Source: Triglochin maritima (Eukaryota > Streptophyta > Magnoliopsida > Alismatales > Juncaginaceae). From it: DNA of 64,000 nucleotides. The stretch is taken from positions 23,104,501-23,168,500 of the forward strand of contig OY821787.1 of assembly GCA_963682175.1 (NCBI GenBank). The letters run 5' to 3'. This document shows positions 24,476 through 35,574 of this stretch, piece by piece. The notes beneath the pieces are model-generated. The model was not told where the DNA came from. It did no database searches and was given only the letters and a program-made list of their open reading frames with translations. The position numbers were made by a program, and so were the translations under genes. Position 1 is the stretch's first letter, and each line of letters opens with the position of its first letter.

Positions 24476-25901
24476 TGTTGGCTTTTTGGCTTAATCTATG
24501 TTTTGATGATTTAATCAACCTAATCTTAATCACAATCAAATGTAGTGTAGCACACATATTGATTAGCATATATATTCCTTTGTGCTAAAATCTACAAGTG
24601 ATCAAGACTCAAGGAAGAAAGGAATTCAAGTCAAGACATGTAATCAAGCTATTGAAGACATGTAATTTTATATTTCTTTTGAGTCATAGGAATCTATGTA
24701 ATCTTGAGCTTACAAGAGTTAAAATCCATTCACATAGACACCAGGTTCCTTATAGAAGTCACACACAAAATCTCAGATCATTTGGACTTCAATAGGCCAC
24801 TCAAACATAGAACGGAAAATACTTAAAACCAAACCAGAACTGCCTGTGCAAACATAGAACGGAAAATACTTCAATAGGCCAACTGGTCGACCGTGACAAT
24901 TTTGGTCGACCATCTACACGTGTCATTTGACCGTTAGACTTGTCCTATTGTACCAACGGTCATATTCAAATTATAATACGTACCCCAAGAATATAAGTGA
25001 CCACCGGTCGATTGTGGACCTAGTTTCGGTGGACCGAACATAATCATTTTAACAACCCCATAGAGCTTGCTAGTTTTTGGTCGACCGAACCAACCTTTTT
25101 GTTCAACTGTTAACTTAAGTGAACTTGAGTTGTAGCGTTATTTCGGTCAACCATTCCCTACTCGATCGACCGTTTCTTTTCTGGACTTTGCTGGACTTTG
25201 CTGGACTTCATTTCTGGACGATGTCCGATCGACCGTTAAGCACGATTCAGTCGACCGAACTTACCCAGAATTACGCCCTAAGCTTTTCAGTCTTGTGTTT
25301 CTTACACAATCTTTTACCTTATTAATCACAATGGCTATAACCCCTTAGGAGCTTATAAATAGATATTACCAAGACACACATTTTGACAACTCTTCAACTC
25401 CAAATTGTCATACACATCTAAGAGAAACTCCCAAGCTTTCAATTCCCTAATCCTACTCTCCAAGCCAAGCTTTCCACACTTTAGATCAATTCCAATCAAA
25501 CTTTGAGTGTGCTCAAGTTAGAGAGTGATTGTTCCACTCAATAATTGTTTGTCAAGAAGCAAGGACTTAAGTGAAAGCCCGAAGTGTTGCCTCTCGGATT
25601 GTGAGAGGAAGAAATCAAGCTAGCGAGGATTGTTCGCGGAGCGTGCTATGTAAAAGGCTTGATCTCATCCCGGAATGAGATTGGATAGTGAAGACGTAGG
25701 CGGAGCTCGTAGAGTCGAGCGGAGCTTGCAAGAGAGGAAGTAGGCGGGAGGCCGAACCACTATAAAAATCCACAGTGCACATTGTGTGGTTTGTATTTCT
25801 CTACTTGTTTGTTATATTGCTTCCGTTGCATCTTTGATTGTTTAAGCAAGTAGAGATTAACTTAAAAACTGATTAGAATTAGGGCCATACGCATTCCTAC
25901 A
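24476..25901 (+). mobile_element. Solo LTR, SIRE-like copia relative
   Basis: This 1426-bp LTR begins TGTTGGCTTTTTGGCTTAATC and ends CGCATTCCTACA. It is flanked by a perfect 5-bp target duplication CCATC (24471-24475 and 25902-25906). A TATA box is at about 25350 (CTTATAAATAGATA). The U3 region has several GGTCGACC palindromes and GGTCGACCGAAC words. No primer site or internal sequence follows, so it is the product of LTR-LTR recombination. A small internal duplication (CATAGAACGGAAAATACTT) lies at 24805-24872. Confidence 0.9.
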
Positions 25902-25906
25902 CCATC

Positions 25907-26838
25907 GAGTAATATGGAGCACTAATCAAGCACAACATTATAACATAGTTAGACTAATTTCTTCCATTCAGACTAATTTCTTTAAAATAAGAACTGGATA
26001 TTAAAATTGAAACTTAAAAATAACATTAACAACTAACATTAACCAAAGAAAAGTTTGCAACTTCAGACGTCTTTAACCCAAAGTGGTCATAAAGCTAGGA
26101 GGCACGTCAGACACTAGGGAGGTTGGGAGCTCAGCAGTGGGTGTCTCGGCGAAGCAGGTCATCCCGCAGTTGCAACATTTTTTTTCCAGAAAGGGGGTGC
26201 TGTCATTGGTGTCTTCAGGGAAGGAACAACCCAATAAACGTAAGGAAATATCTGTGTTTATTATCATAACAACTCAACGTATAACAACTTGTAACTCAGA
26301 AATAATAAAATAACAAAAAAATACTGAGGTCTATGAGGACGTCTGCAAATGTGTCTTGAATGACGGTTAAATGTCAGTCTACTATGCCCACGAGTTGGGC
26401 GAGTTCATCCAGCTTTTATATGTATTCACCCATAATCACCTGGGCAATAGGAGGTTGTCCCAATAGGACAAACGGGCATGCAGTGGACATCTATAAAGAA
26501 CCCAGACGAAGTAAGTAAACAAAAATAACTTGAAGTACGTAAGAAATGAAAATGGACACCTTCGTTGCACTGTATCGAACCCCAATAGACCTAAACCACC
26601 CCCTTAGCCACAACAAGACATACTCATGTGGCAGCGAAACCACATAAGCATTTAGGGCACTAGTTTGAAACATCCATGATGACCGCGGTGTACTCTTCAA
26701 TAGAACCTTCGGAGGACGGAGATTTGTTGCACATGTAGAGTTTTTAAGTGGGTGATATGGGATTTTAAGGGGGTGAGGGGAGATTTTAAGGCGGTGTGAG
26801 GAGAGTTTGACCGTTCCAAAAGGACATCTACCAAACGG
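25907..26838. other. No recognised gene
   Basis: This is moderately complex sequence with short frames on both strands (up to 131 residues on the minus strand, but that frame runs across the boundary of the next LTR). I could not assign any domain. It may be an interior part of the element that also holds the repeat arrays. Confidence 0.3.
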
Positions 26839-26843
26839 GGAGG

Positions 26844-28196
26844 TGATTGACATCATTTCATGCGTATATTTGTATCTTATATCCATTATCTTTCACCTAA
26901 ACAATGCTACGTGATGAGTTTTATGGTTAAATTTCAGAAATAAATAATAGGTTTGAAGAGAAGAGTCATAAAAGGACCTAAAAGCATGAAAAAGGATTGA
27001 GTTGAAAGACTCAAGGACTAAGATGCAAGATCGAAGGACCTGAACGTAAGATCGAAGGACCAATGAGCAAACAAGAATACTTCACACCATCATGGGGAGT
27101 ATTTTGGCAATTCTATTCGGGTCGGAGCTCCAACAAGCAAAGTAGATGCATCAAAGACATGCCAAACTATGATTAATGTGGAGCGCTAATTGGAGGTCTC
27201 TTTTTGTCCGGATCCGCTAAGATTTATGTGGAGCATGTATTAGTGTATATTTAGTCTATTTCTGGTATTTGTTTAGTCCCATACCGGGGGATTGTCCCGG
27301 ATTACCATTTTCTATGGCTATAAATAGAACTCTTCACCTTCTATTGTAACTACCCATTGCTTGGTGGGATTCTCTCTACTTGGAGTAAGCCTTGGAGCAA
27401 AATCTCAACGTGGAGAAGAATGCTACCTTCAATGTGAGTCATTTAATAAAATAATTTTTCCATTGTTTTGTTCTTATGTTGTTTCTTTGTACATGCTTAG
27501 CTTAGTTTTATTTCTTTGATTCTAGTCTAAAGTAGTTAGAATGTTTCTTTTCTTCTTTAGTTTAATTGTTAGAGTAATGTGTCGCGAGTAGATCCATCCC
27601 CCTTTGGGGTGGAGATGATGTTCATACATGCATTAAAGAATTGATATGAATGCCTTATATTTTGATTGTGTTGATAAATGTGAATGTATGCTTGCTTGTT
27701 AGAGTAGAATACTACACTTGATGGGTTTTGGCACACATCTTAGACACCTCCCATGCTTGTTTAGGTTCTCAAATAACCAGCTTGTATATATGAATGTTAA
27801 TCAACTAGGTTAGTGAATGGATTGATAGGTTTTTCCATATCCATTAGACACTTCCTACGCATGAAAACACTACCTACATTTGTGCGTATAGAATGCATTC
27901 TTCACCATCTTTTTACATGTTTGCACACACTCCACCCCTAGGGTGTCTCTCCTCTTGATTCCAACTTAGTTTTAGATTCTTTTAGTTTTGATTCGAAGTA
28001 ATCTTTAGTTGATTTACTTTGCATTTATCTTCTTAGTAGTTTAGTGTAATGTAGATTAGCATAGACAAACTCTTCTCCCCTTTTGTTGCCACTTGATTTC
28101 TGAAAACCAGAGGCTACTCACCTCCTTGAGGATCGACCCATACTTGTCACCGCTTCAACGCAGTCGTGAACTTGTGGTATTTAAAATGATTAAACA
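26844..28196 (+). mobile_element. Solo LTR, Athila/Tat-like family
   Basis: This 1353-bp LTR begins TGATTGACATCATTTCATGC and ends AAAATGATTAAACA. It is flanked by a perfect 5-bp duplication GGAGG (26839-26843 and 28197-28201). The TATA box CTATAAATAGAAC is at about 27320. The U5 end keeps the family phrase CACCGCTTCAACGC. It lacks a primer site and interior. It is more diverged from the 60694 LTR than the 35575 LTR is, so it is probably older or another subfamily. Confidence 0.9.
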
Positions 28197-28201
28197 GGAG
28201 G

Positions 28202-28574
28202 CTTCATCCCCGCAAACAAGAATAAATTGTGTTTTGAAACCTGTTGATATAGTTAAGCTTTTTGAAAATGCATGTTTCATTTAAACACCCATCGCGCACT
28301 ATTGAGTGCAGCATTAAAACAAATTCAAATTAATTTCTTCCATCGAGCCCGATCGATTACAACAACATAAAATATCTACACGAACTCAACGTTATATGCA
28401 AACAACCATCGATTGCTATCGAGTGCAGCATTAAAATAGATCCAAATGAACACAACGTCATTGGATCATTGGGTTTGTTTAACATATATATTTTTATTGT
28501 TGGTGGGACCATCCTGTCCTGTCCCAGGCATCTCCTGGCACATCCCGTTCCATCGTCGAAGCGTCAAAGGCAAC
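28202..28574. other. Dispersed ~95-bp repeat words, no gene
   Basis: Two diverged copies of a block containing ATCGAGTGCAGCATTAAAA and AATTAATTTCTTCCATCGAG occur here (28290-28440); related copies lie at 24400 and 25920. No coding sequence is recognised. Confidence 0.4.
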
Positions 28575-28905
28575 ATTTGTGGTTTTTTAAACTTTTTCAA
28601 AATCAAAATAGACGGTTATTTGCAAAAAAGTGTGACGATCAGGTTCCGTGCCGTCCCATCCTGGTCAACTCCAGTTCCGTCTTGGACGTGTGGAAGCCAG
28701 CATTTGCAGTTTTTACACCTTTTCAAAATCAAAATATATGGTTATTTTGCGAAAAGGTGTGACGGTTAGGTTCCGTCCCATCCCGGTCAGGTCCTTCTCC
28801 CATCCCGGTCCGGTCCTACTCCCTTCGCAGTCACCAACCTTGTCAGCGTTTGCCAGTTTTTTACATATTTTCAAAACTCAAAAAGAGGAATATTTTGCAA
28901 AAAAG
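28575..28905. repeat. Tandem repeat, ~130-147 bp period
   Basis: Three units each begin GTTTTTT..C.TTTTCAAAA and continue ATCAAAATA..GGTTATTTTGC, AAAAGTGTGACGGT, then GGTTCCGTCCCATCCCGGTC. The third unit is cut short. Words of the type GTCCCATCCCGGTCAGGTCC connect it to the GGGAC array elsewhere. Confidence 0.6.
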
Positions 28906-29867
28906 TGAGTTTGTTCAAGTGCGCACTTTCAAGGATAGGAGGAGTAGGATAGTGAGAGAAGAGGAGTACACGAGGAGAACATCAGAAGGAGAGGAGAGGA
29001 TTAGAGAAGAGGAGGATAGAAGAGGGAAAGAGGAGGGGTACGAGAAGAGGAAAAAATGGGAGTGAAAGGAAGGAGAAGGGGGAGAGGAAGACAAGGTCAG
29101 GAGGGGGGAGTAAAGAAGCTGGTGAGAACAGACTCGTCCTACGCGGGACATTTGCGTCTCTAGCTGGACAAACTCGTCCTTATGCGGGACAGACTCATCC
29201 TGAGAGCGACACTGGCATCCTGAGGGGAATAGACTTGTCCCTATGGATTATATTTCTTGTTAGATATTAATGATCCAACACAAAAAACAATCACTTGTTG
29301 TTAATTATATTTTCTCATCTTGGAAAAGTTGTTTGATGTGGTAGACAGAAGTGCCTTTTTGAAAAAATTAGGCAAGTTGTTACATAAGTTCCAACAACCC
29401 AGCTTGTTTCGATCGGTCGACCCAACTTGTTTGGTGGAACAACCCAACTTGGTGATTTTTACAACTCCTTTATCCCCCCAAGATGGCTCAGTCCCTCCTC
29501 GGGATAACTTAGTCCAACATCGGGACGACACTGACCCTTCTTGGGTCAATTCAGTCTCCACTATGCATCTAAATCGTCCTCCCTAGACATTCTGGGTACT
29601 ATTTAATTGTTTGTTATTTTGGACAATTCCTGTCCCATCGCAGTGAGGTCCCGTTGCATCCAGGTCACCGACCAAGTCATTATTTTGGGGGGTTTTATTA
29701 CTTATTTTTAAAAATGTGACTCGACGGTTCAAATTCTTCGGTTTAAAAACCAAGACATGGTGATCTATTCATTTTTCAACCCTCATATAATCTCACCCTT
29801 CCTAATCCCACAAAAACAAAACCCTAACTTGAACTCTAGAAAATCGCAACAAACGCGTTTGTACAAA
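28906..29867. repeat. Purine-rich tract and GGGAC / CAACTTGTTT arrays
   Basis: 28920-29115 is almost purely purine (GAGGAGGA-type). 29120-29250 carries GGGACA..CTCGTCC words. 29385-29460 carries CAACCCAGCTTGTTTCG and CCCAACTTGTTTGGTGGAAC. 29470-29690 carries GGGACGACACTGACC and similar words. This is the same pair of motifs, in the same order and orientation, as 16640-17286 and 21611-22300. 29730-29867 leads into the next gene-like region. Confidence 0.5.
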
Positions 29868-31735
29868 TGGTGAGCAGGCTTTTCTGTGGTTCGAACAGGT
29901 CTGCCCCTCCTCGAGGGGATGAAGGCCTCCCCTGAGGGACCATTTCTTTCCTAGCATTGTTATCTGACCTTCTCTAATTTCAGAAATTAAAGTTGTACTT
30001 CCAGGCCACAAAGTGTAGAGCTGGATTGTTCGAAAAAAATGAGATTAGTGATGACTGACGACCAAAAGGTGGTATTTAGAAGGACCCCCTTCGCGCACTT
30101 CCAAGATACTGAATTGATGTCATCGGTGGACCGTGAAACATCGTGGAGTTCCTTGTCTCGAATTATGATAATGAAGAAAAAGGTTTCAAACTTGGAAACG
30201 AAGTGTTGAGACTAAAGGTCTCCGACGTGGCAGTGATATTTGGTCTGCCTATTGGCAAAAGGCCTATCGACATGTCAAACAATAAGACAATCAAATGAGA
30301 AGGGACGCTCTTGCAAAAGGGAGATGTTGCATTACAACTATAGAGCCTGCATGAAAAGGTTCGTGAAGGTCCTAATCTGTCTGCTTTTTAGTAGATAACT
30401 ATTGTACGATGGTTTAGACAGACCAAACGAATGGTACGCTCCTCAGATCGAAAACCTAGAGGAAATGTGGAATTACGCATGGCCAAAGGTGGCTTGTGAA
30501 GACCTGAGTTCCGACATTGAAAAGGGCAGTAGAGATTTAATTGTGAAGAAAATAAGTAGCACCACTACAGACAAGGAAACATGCTACATTAACGGTTGCG
30601 TAACCATACTCCATGTCAGACTTTTATCATATTCTTCTTCTTTTTACATTGTGCCTCCCGAGACTCCTTCATCTCGAGTGATTCACTTGTGTCCCGTCCT
30701 GGACAATTGTGTCCCGAGAGGGTTCCATACTATCTCATCAGTACTCCTACTCGACTGGGACATATGATTTCCCGTTCGTTGAGCACCAAAATCAAAGTAC
30801 CCAATTCCCAATACACTAAACGAAATATGCACAATGTTGATGCAAGTATGGCTTACTGAGAATATAAATCTAGAGAATGGGCTGAAACCATGCATCCCGT
30901 TGGTGAACTGCTGGAGCCATTTCATTGGGTAAAGGAAGATGCTAAGGGTGATGGAAAGGCAGGGCATAACCCTGGCAAAAATAGCCCCCAGGGAAGTGGA
31001 GCTGAAAGATGATGAGGAGTTGCTATCGCATAGAAATGTGGACTCTTCGGACAACGGTGGTGAAAACAAACCACTGGAGCATGGGAAAAGCATTGATCGA
31101 CCAATCGATGTCGCATCAGATGTTATTGTTCAGGTCCCTCGATGTCCACCACATGATGTCTTGCCTTGAACGGTAATGGTTGGTGCTCAGCACTATGATG
31201 GTGTCACCATGGATGATGCTTCGTCCTGTAGTCAACTTCTTAGGAAAGAGGTCGACATAGAGGAATACAAGGTCAGGTGGTTGAAGGCCGAGCAGACAAT
31301 AATGGAACTGCGGGAGCAACTGAAATTGAGAGTCAAGGAAATAAAGGCCCATGAGGATAGGAAGCTGGAGGAGGAGGAGGAGGAGGAGGAAAGGAGGATA
31401 AAGGCCCAATAGGATAGGAGGCTGGAGGTAGTGAAGGAGGAGGGTGAGTGAAGAGGAGGAAAGGAGAATAAAGGCCCAAGAGAATAGGAGGTTGGAGGCA
31501 GAGGAGGAGGAGGAGGAGGAAAGTGACGGAAGAGGAGGGAAAGAGGAAAATAATGAGAGAAGAGGGTGGGGAATGGAAGAAAAAGGAAGACCATGTCGGG
31601 TAGAGAAGCCTCAAGAAAAGAAAAAGAGACCAACCTACTGAAGAGGCCGGGATCAAGAAGAAAAGTAAATTCAGAGGATATGAAATGTTCGAAATAACAA
31701 AAGACAATTCTCCTATGAAGAGCATGGACTAAATA
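29868..31735 (+). pseudogene. PMD/DUF1985-like gene with coiled-coil tail
   Basis: A possible start at 29868 is followed by an intron-like gap ending TTTCTAATTTCAG near 29986. The coding track then runs TKCRAGLFEK, a slip in a run of seven A, MTDDQKVVFRRTPFAHFQ, another shift, and IVEFLVSNYDNEEKGFKLGN, LRLKVSDVAVIFGLPIGKRP. That pattern belongs to plant mobile domain / DUF1985 proteins. A second part (30402-30600; WYAPQIENLEEMWNYAW, CYINGCV) fits the same fold. From 31176 on comes a helical region (EYKVRWLKAEQTIMELREQL), then a glutamate-rich repeat encoded by GAGGAG tracts, broken by a stop at 31410. In transposon-borne genes this domain usually precedes an Ulp1 peptidase, which is missing here because Athila-like sequence starts at about 31740. 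Several frameshifts make it dead. Confidence 0.5.
31340..31545 (+). repeat. Coding minisatellite, Glu-rich
   Basis: About three units of 45-60 bp (GGAGGAAAGGAGRATAAAGG, CCCAA, GATAGGAGGYTGGAGG, GAGGAGGAGG) code for repeated EEEEERRIKAQ.DRRLE segments in the tail of the PMD-like gene. The complementary strand shows long Ser/Pro/Leu-rich frames that are only shadows. Confidence 0.6.
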
Positions 31736-32942
31736 AAGAATTAAGTGAAAGACATGGACACCCTCAACATCCTCAAGTGATACAAAGTGTAAGGTCCATT
31801 AAGGTTCTTTTTTTCTTTTTATTAGTTGGAGCTTCATTCTCCCAGGGTCAGGTTTCGTGCGTCATTGCCCATGAGGACTTACACTATCACGTACATCTTT
31901 CCCCCAAATCTCCACATAGGGCAATCCCTACCATCCGTGTAACGGGAGTTCGGTCGGTGCATCCCAAGTCAGATGACTCGAAAGCACCAGGCACAAAGTC
32001 TCCTAAGACCTACTTTCCCGAGTGATAGGAGCCGTGCGAGAAGAGAGAACACCTACTCACTTAATTCTTATCTACACATGAACCAAAACCCCTACACTTA
32101 TGTCTCACAACAAGATTTAGAGGGTCATTGACTATAACAAACTTCCATAAGTTAACATACACGAATTATTGACTCACTAGGTTCAGGTTGTACTTCTTTA
32201 AATGTTTGAGCACTGAAACCCTATGATTACTCACCCCCAAAGGAAAACTGGGGTGCATCCTAACGACTCGATAAATCCTAAAGTCATTGTACTAGATATC
32301 CTAATGCATCAAGTTCAAGACAATTTTGGGAGCTTTCTTTTTACTTTGCCTCTCAACGGTTTTGCACATGCTAAACACACGCAAAACCCACAAAACATTT
32401 TCTTTCGCAAACACATGAAGATTTTGAAAGAAATGTGAAAATTTTAAAGCACTAGGCAAGCAAAAGAAGACAAGTCACCCAAGGATCATGGGAAGCAGAT
32501 ATATCGATATTCAATGCAGCATACTAACATGACCCTAACAATGCACACAAAAGAAAATAAAATCAAAGGAAAAAGACTCAACTATGTACACACGTAAAAC
32601 ACCCCCCACACCTACTACATGCATTGTCCTCAATGAATGTGAGCAAGATACTACATGGATTTATGCATGAAAAAGGAGAGATCTCACCAACATGAAGTAC
32701 AAAAGGAAATTCAAGGTCATGTTGATGGACACAAACCCGATTTCCCTCAAAACCTGTGAGATGCTAAAGAAAGGATACAAATACGTGAAAGAAATGGAGC
32801 CCAAATACACAAGGGTTGGGGCTCACAACAATCGATGCTCACTGAAGGAGTCTTTTATTGTACTTTTTTATATAACTATGTACAAACATAAGTTCCCATC
32901 TTCATTTGTCAAAAGACATCAAATGGGAACCTCAAGAGTGGG

Positions 32943-34436
32943 TCAATGCACTTTGAAAGGGAACATGACACCACGCGGGGCCAGAATACGCATGAGTGGG
33001 CCCCCTTCACAAAGAGCACCAGATGAAAGGAGAGGTTCATGAATTGGACGCAAAGGCATCTCATTCAAAGGATCAAACTGAAAGAGCTTGAACCTCTCAA
33101 GAGTTTGGGAAATGAGGGGCAACGGAAGAAGAGTTTCTCCCATTGCGTTGCTGAAGTTATGATCGTGAATCCAAACTCTCCAACCAACAGGCTGGTGCGT
33201 CGGAATGAGGTCAAGAACCTTGTTAGGCATGTCCGACACACCAGGAGAACAAAAAGTGGGTCTCAAACCCAAGGTATCCTCCATGGAACTCCTAATAACC
33301 TCATGGGCAATGTAGTTCTTTGTTGTTCCATCATTTCCAAGATGATCAGGAACAATAGTGAGAGGCAAACTCTCATCAGGTTGTTTGAAATTGAGGGGAC
33401 TAGGGAGCTCTTACTCCACCAGAGGTGAGTCCTTAGGAGGTACAACAATAAGATCATGTGGCTCAAGGGCCACGGGACAAGAAGATAAGGCACAATCCTG
33501 TGCCGACTCATAAACAAGCTGGTCCATAGTATTCTCAATTGGAATCGAATCCTCCACCAAGTGATCATGAATTGAAACCCCAAGTCCCTCAGACTGACTA
33601 GGAGTTTGACTTTGAAATATTGTGGTCTGAATTTGTGGATGTGGTGGTGGCGGTTCGATATCAAAAGATGAATCCTCATGTTGACAAGAAAATTTACTCT
33701 CCTCACGTTCACGTAATTGTTGCGACATTTGACTCACTTGCAGTGCCATATTTTGTATGGATTGTTGAATGGTTTCCATGACCGTGAGGAAAGTTTGTTT
33801 CGAGGAATCAGGTATGTGGTCAACTATGAGGTCCAAGTCAGAGCTTGGGAAATTTTGGGATTGGGTGTTGATGGGCTGAGAATGAGTCCAATGATTTGAA
33901 GTGGGGTGTTGGTAGAATTCTGGGTATTCAGGAGGAGGATACTGGGGTGGAAATGATGTATAAGAATTTGAATATGAATTGTCTCCCCACGAATCCATCC
34001 CTCTCAGGTTGTACACGGATGTGTAATGGTCATATTGAGCATTTGGGGAAAAGGTATGCTCATACTCAGGCTCGGGGGGAACATAAGGACATTCCCCGAA
34101 ATCATGACCACTCAACCCACAATAGTGACATGGTACGGCTACTGGAGCCACTGGTGCACTCATGTCTTCTACCGCATGCATGAAAGAGGCCAAAGGTTCT
34201 TGTAATGCCTCAAATTGATGACCAACATATGATCCGACGTAACTAGATGGTCGTCTAGCAGTCGGTGCCTCTCTCATACTACCCCAATATGCAGATTGCT
34301 CAGTCACACAATTAAAATTGTCCCAATCATACGAGGTGTTAGTCTGAGCCACCCCAGGATGCATGGGTCGGGAGTACCAGGGAGAATTGTCCTGGTCCCA
34401 ACAATGATATGGATGGTCGCCCATGTAACCATCCAT
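32943..34436 (-). pseudogene. Zinc-knuckle gag-like ORF, 498 codons with one stop
   Basis: The frame opens at 34436 (MDGYMGDHPYHCWDQDNSPW), at the position where the sister element begins gag (MDGLGD at 63273). It runs 341 codons to TAA at 33411-33413, and then stays open in the same frame to 32943. The N-terminal retrotransposon gag domain is missing. Around residue 105 lies one CCHC knuckle, CHYCGLSGHDFGEC (CX2CX4HX4C). The protein is rich in Tyr/Pro/Ser, with a helical stretch (about residues 215-250; TFLTVMETIQQSIQNMALQV) and an acidic Pro-rich end. The part after the stop (VGWRVWIHDHNFSNAMGETL...) resembles nothing I know. In gag, a CCHC knuckle binds element RNA. Here it may serve packaging in trans; that is inference. 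Confidence 0.6.
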
Positions 34437-35550
34437 CTCAACAAAGAACTCTCGAGTCGATCACTCTCACCACCACGAGGACAAGCTCGCAAAAAGTACT
34501 CGACTCGACCCTAAAACGCTAACAGAGAATGTAAAGGGGAGGAGACTAAAACGTAGAAGAATGTGAGAAGAAGATGACTCAGAGGAGAAGGGAAGAATCC
34601 TAGAGCTAGCGTGGGTAATGGGATCAGGTAGAAGCCTAACTAGCAAGCACGACTCAAACAATGTAAGGCAATGGGTCCTTAGGCTAGACGACGCCTAACT
34701 TTGAGGTCACTAGCCTCGACACGCCTCACCTCCCTACAACGAGGACCACAATGCCCAGCAAGTGATACCAGATCCGGGGATCCAGTACCTCCTACTATCG
34801 ACAAGGTAGGCAACGCCGATCAGGTCATGACGGTCTCAACTAGATTACTCTCCTAGTGCGCCCGCAATCCTAGGGCCAATGTCTACTTGCTTTTAGTTAA
34901 GGCTTTATTAAGAGTGATTTTTGGGGCGAAGGAAAGGGTGATGAAATCCCCCACCTTATCTTTTATGGGACAGCCCCTCCTTAATAGTGTTTTGAACCTA
35001 GATCTAGCAATCAATCACTCCAATCAAACGCTCAACTCACTCTTGTCCTAATGCAATTCCTACTAACTAATGTATGGGCATATGAGATGCATGAATGAGT
35101 GTAGGAAATGTGTACCTCACGCCAGCACTCAACAACTGAAAATAAAGCTAAAAGAAAAGACCACTATATGCCTAAGTCAATACATGATGCATGACCTAAA
35201 CAAATAAGAACGTCTAGTCTTTTGCTTTTGATTTTAAGGCCAAGTTGATTAATGGGGGAGTGATTAATGATCTGGGAGCAAACAAGAAGTCACAGCATGC
35301 AAAATAGGGCTCCCAGATAACTCAAATTACAGAACTAACTACCAACAAAAATTTGAGAGCACGAATCCCTCACCAGGCCGTCAATTGGCGGTCTCCAACC
35401 GCTGATTGGCGGTCCTTTTGGAGCTTTTGCTCCTCAAACTTGTCCAGTAGCCTCCCCTGGATCCGATGGTTCCCTGAAACTAAGAAAAACTGGAAACAAA
35501 AAAATTAAAAAAACCTCGAATCGTCCAAACCAACGTCTGGACAGAGCACC
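34437..35550 (-). other. Leader (5' UTR) of non-autonomous Athila-like element
   Basis: This untranslated leader is homologous to 62258-63272 in the opposite orientation (shared CCCAGCAAGTGATACCAGAT, GTTAGGCTTCTACCTGATCC, GATCGGCGTTGCCTACC, all as complements or direct). It contains two CCAATTGG/CTGATTGG-centred palindromes at 35376-35393 and 35398-35415, like those in the LTR U3. Confidence 0.7.
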
Positions 35551-35568
35551 TCCCCGACAACGGTGCCA
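35551..35568 (-). other. Primer binding site, tRNA-Asp type
   Basis: The minus strand reads TGGCACCGTTGTCGGGGA a few bases after the LTR end. It matches 16 of 18 bases of the complement of the plant tRNA-Asp 3' end (TGGCGCCGTTGCCGGGGA), the usual primer for Athila/Tat elements. Confidence 0.8.
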
Positions 35569-35574
35569 AAAACT

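Noticed and set aside
26491..26886. A 131-residue minus-strand frame
   Set aside because: It crosses the left edge of a solo LTR that has a perfect target duplication, so it cannot be an original gene.
31232..31725. Long Ser/Pro/Leu-rich minus-strand frames
   Set aside because: They are complements of the GAGGAG-rich coding repeat on the plus strand and have no independent signal.
35551..35568. tRNA-Asp gene fragment
   Set aside because: Only the 18-base primer-site complement is present, directly beside an LTR; no tRNA cloverleaf follows. The same holds at 62240 and 39144.
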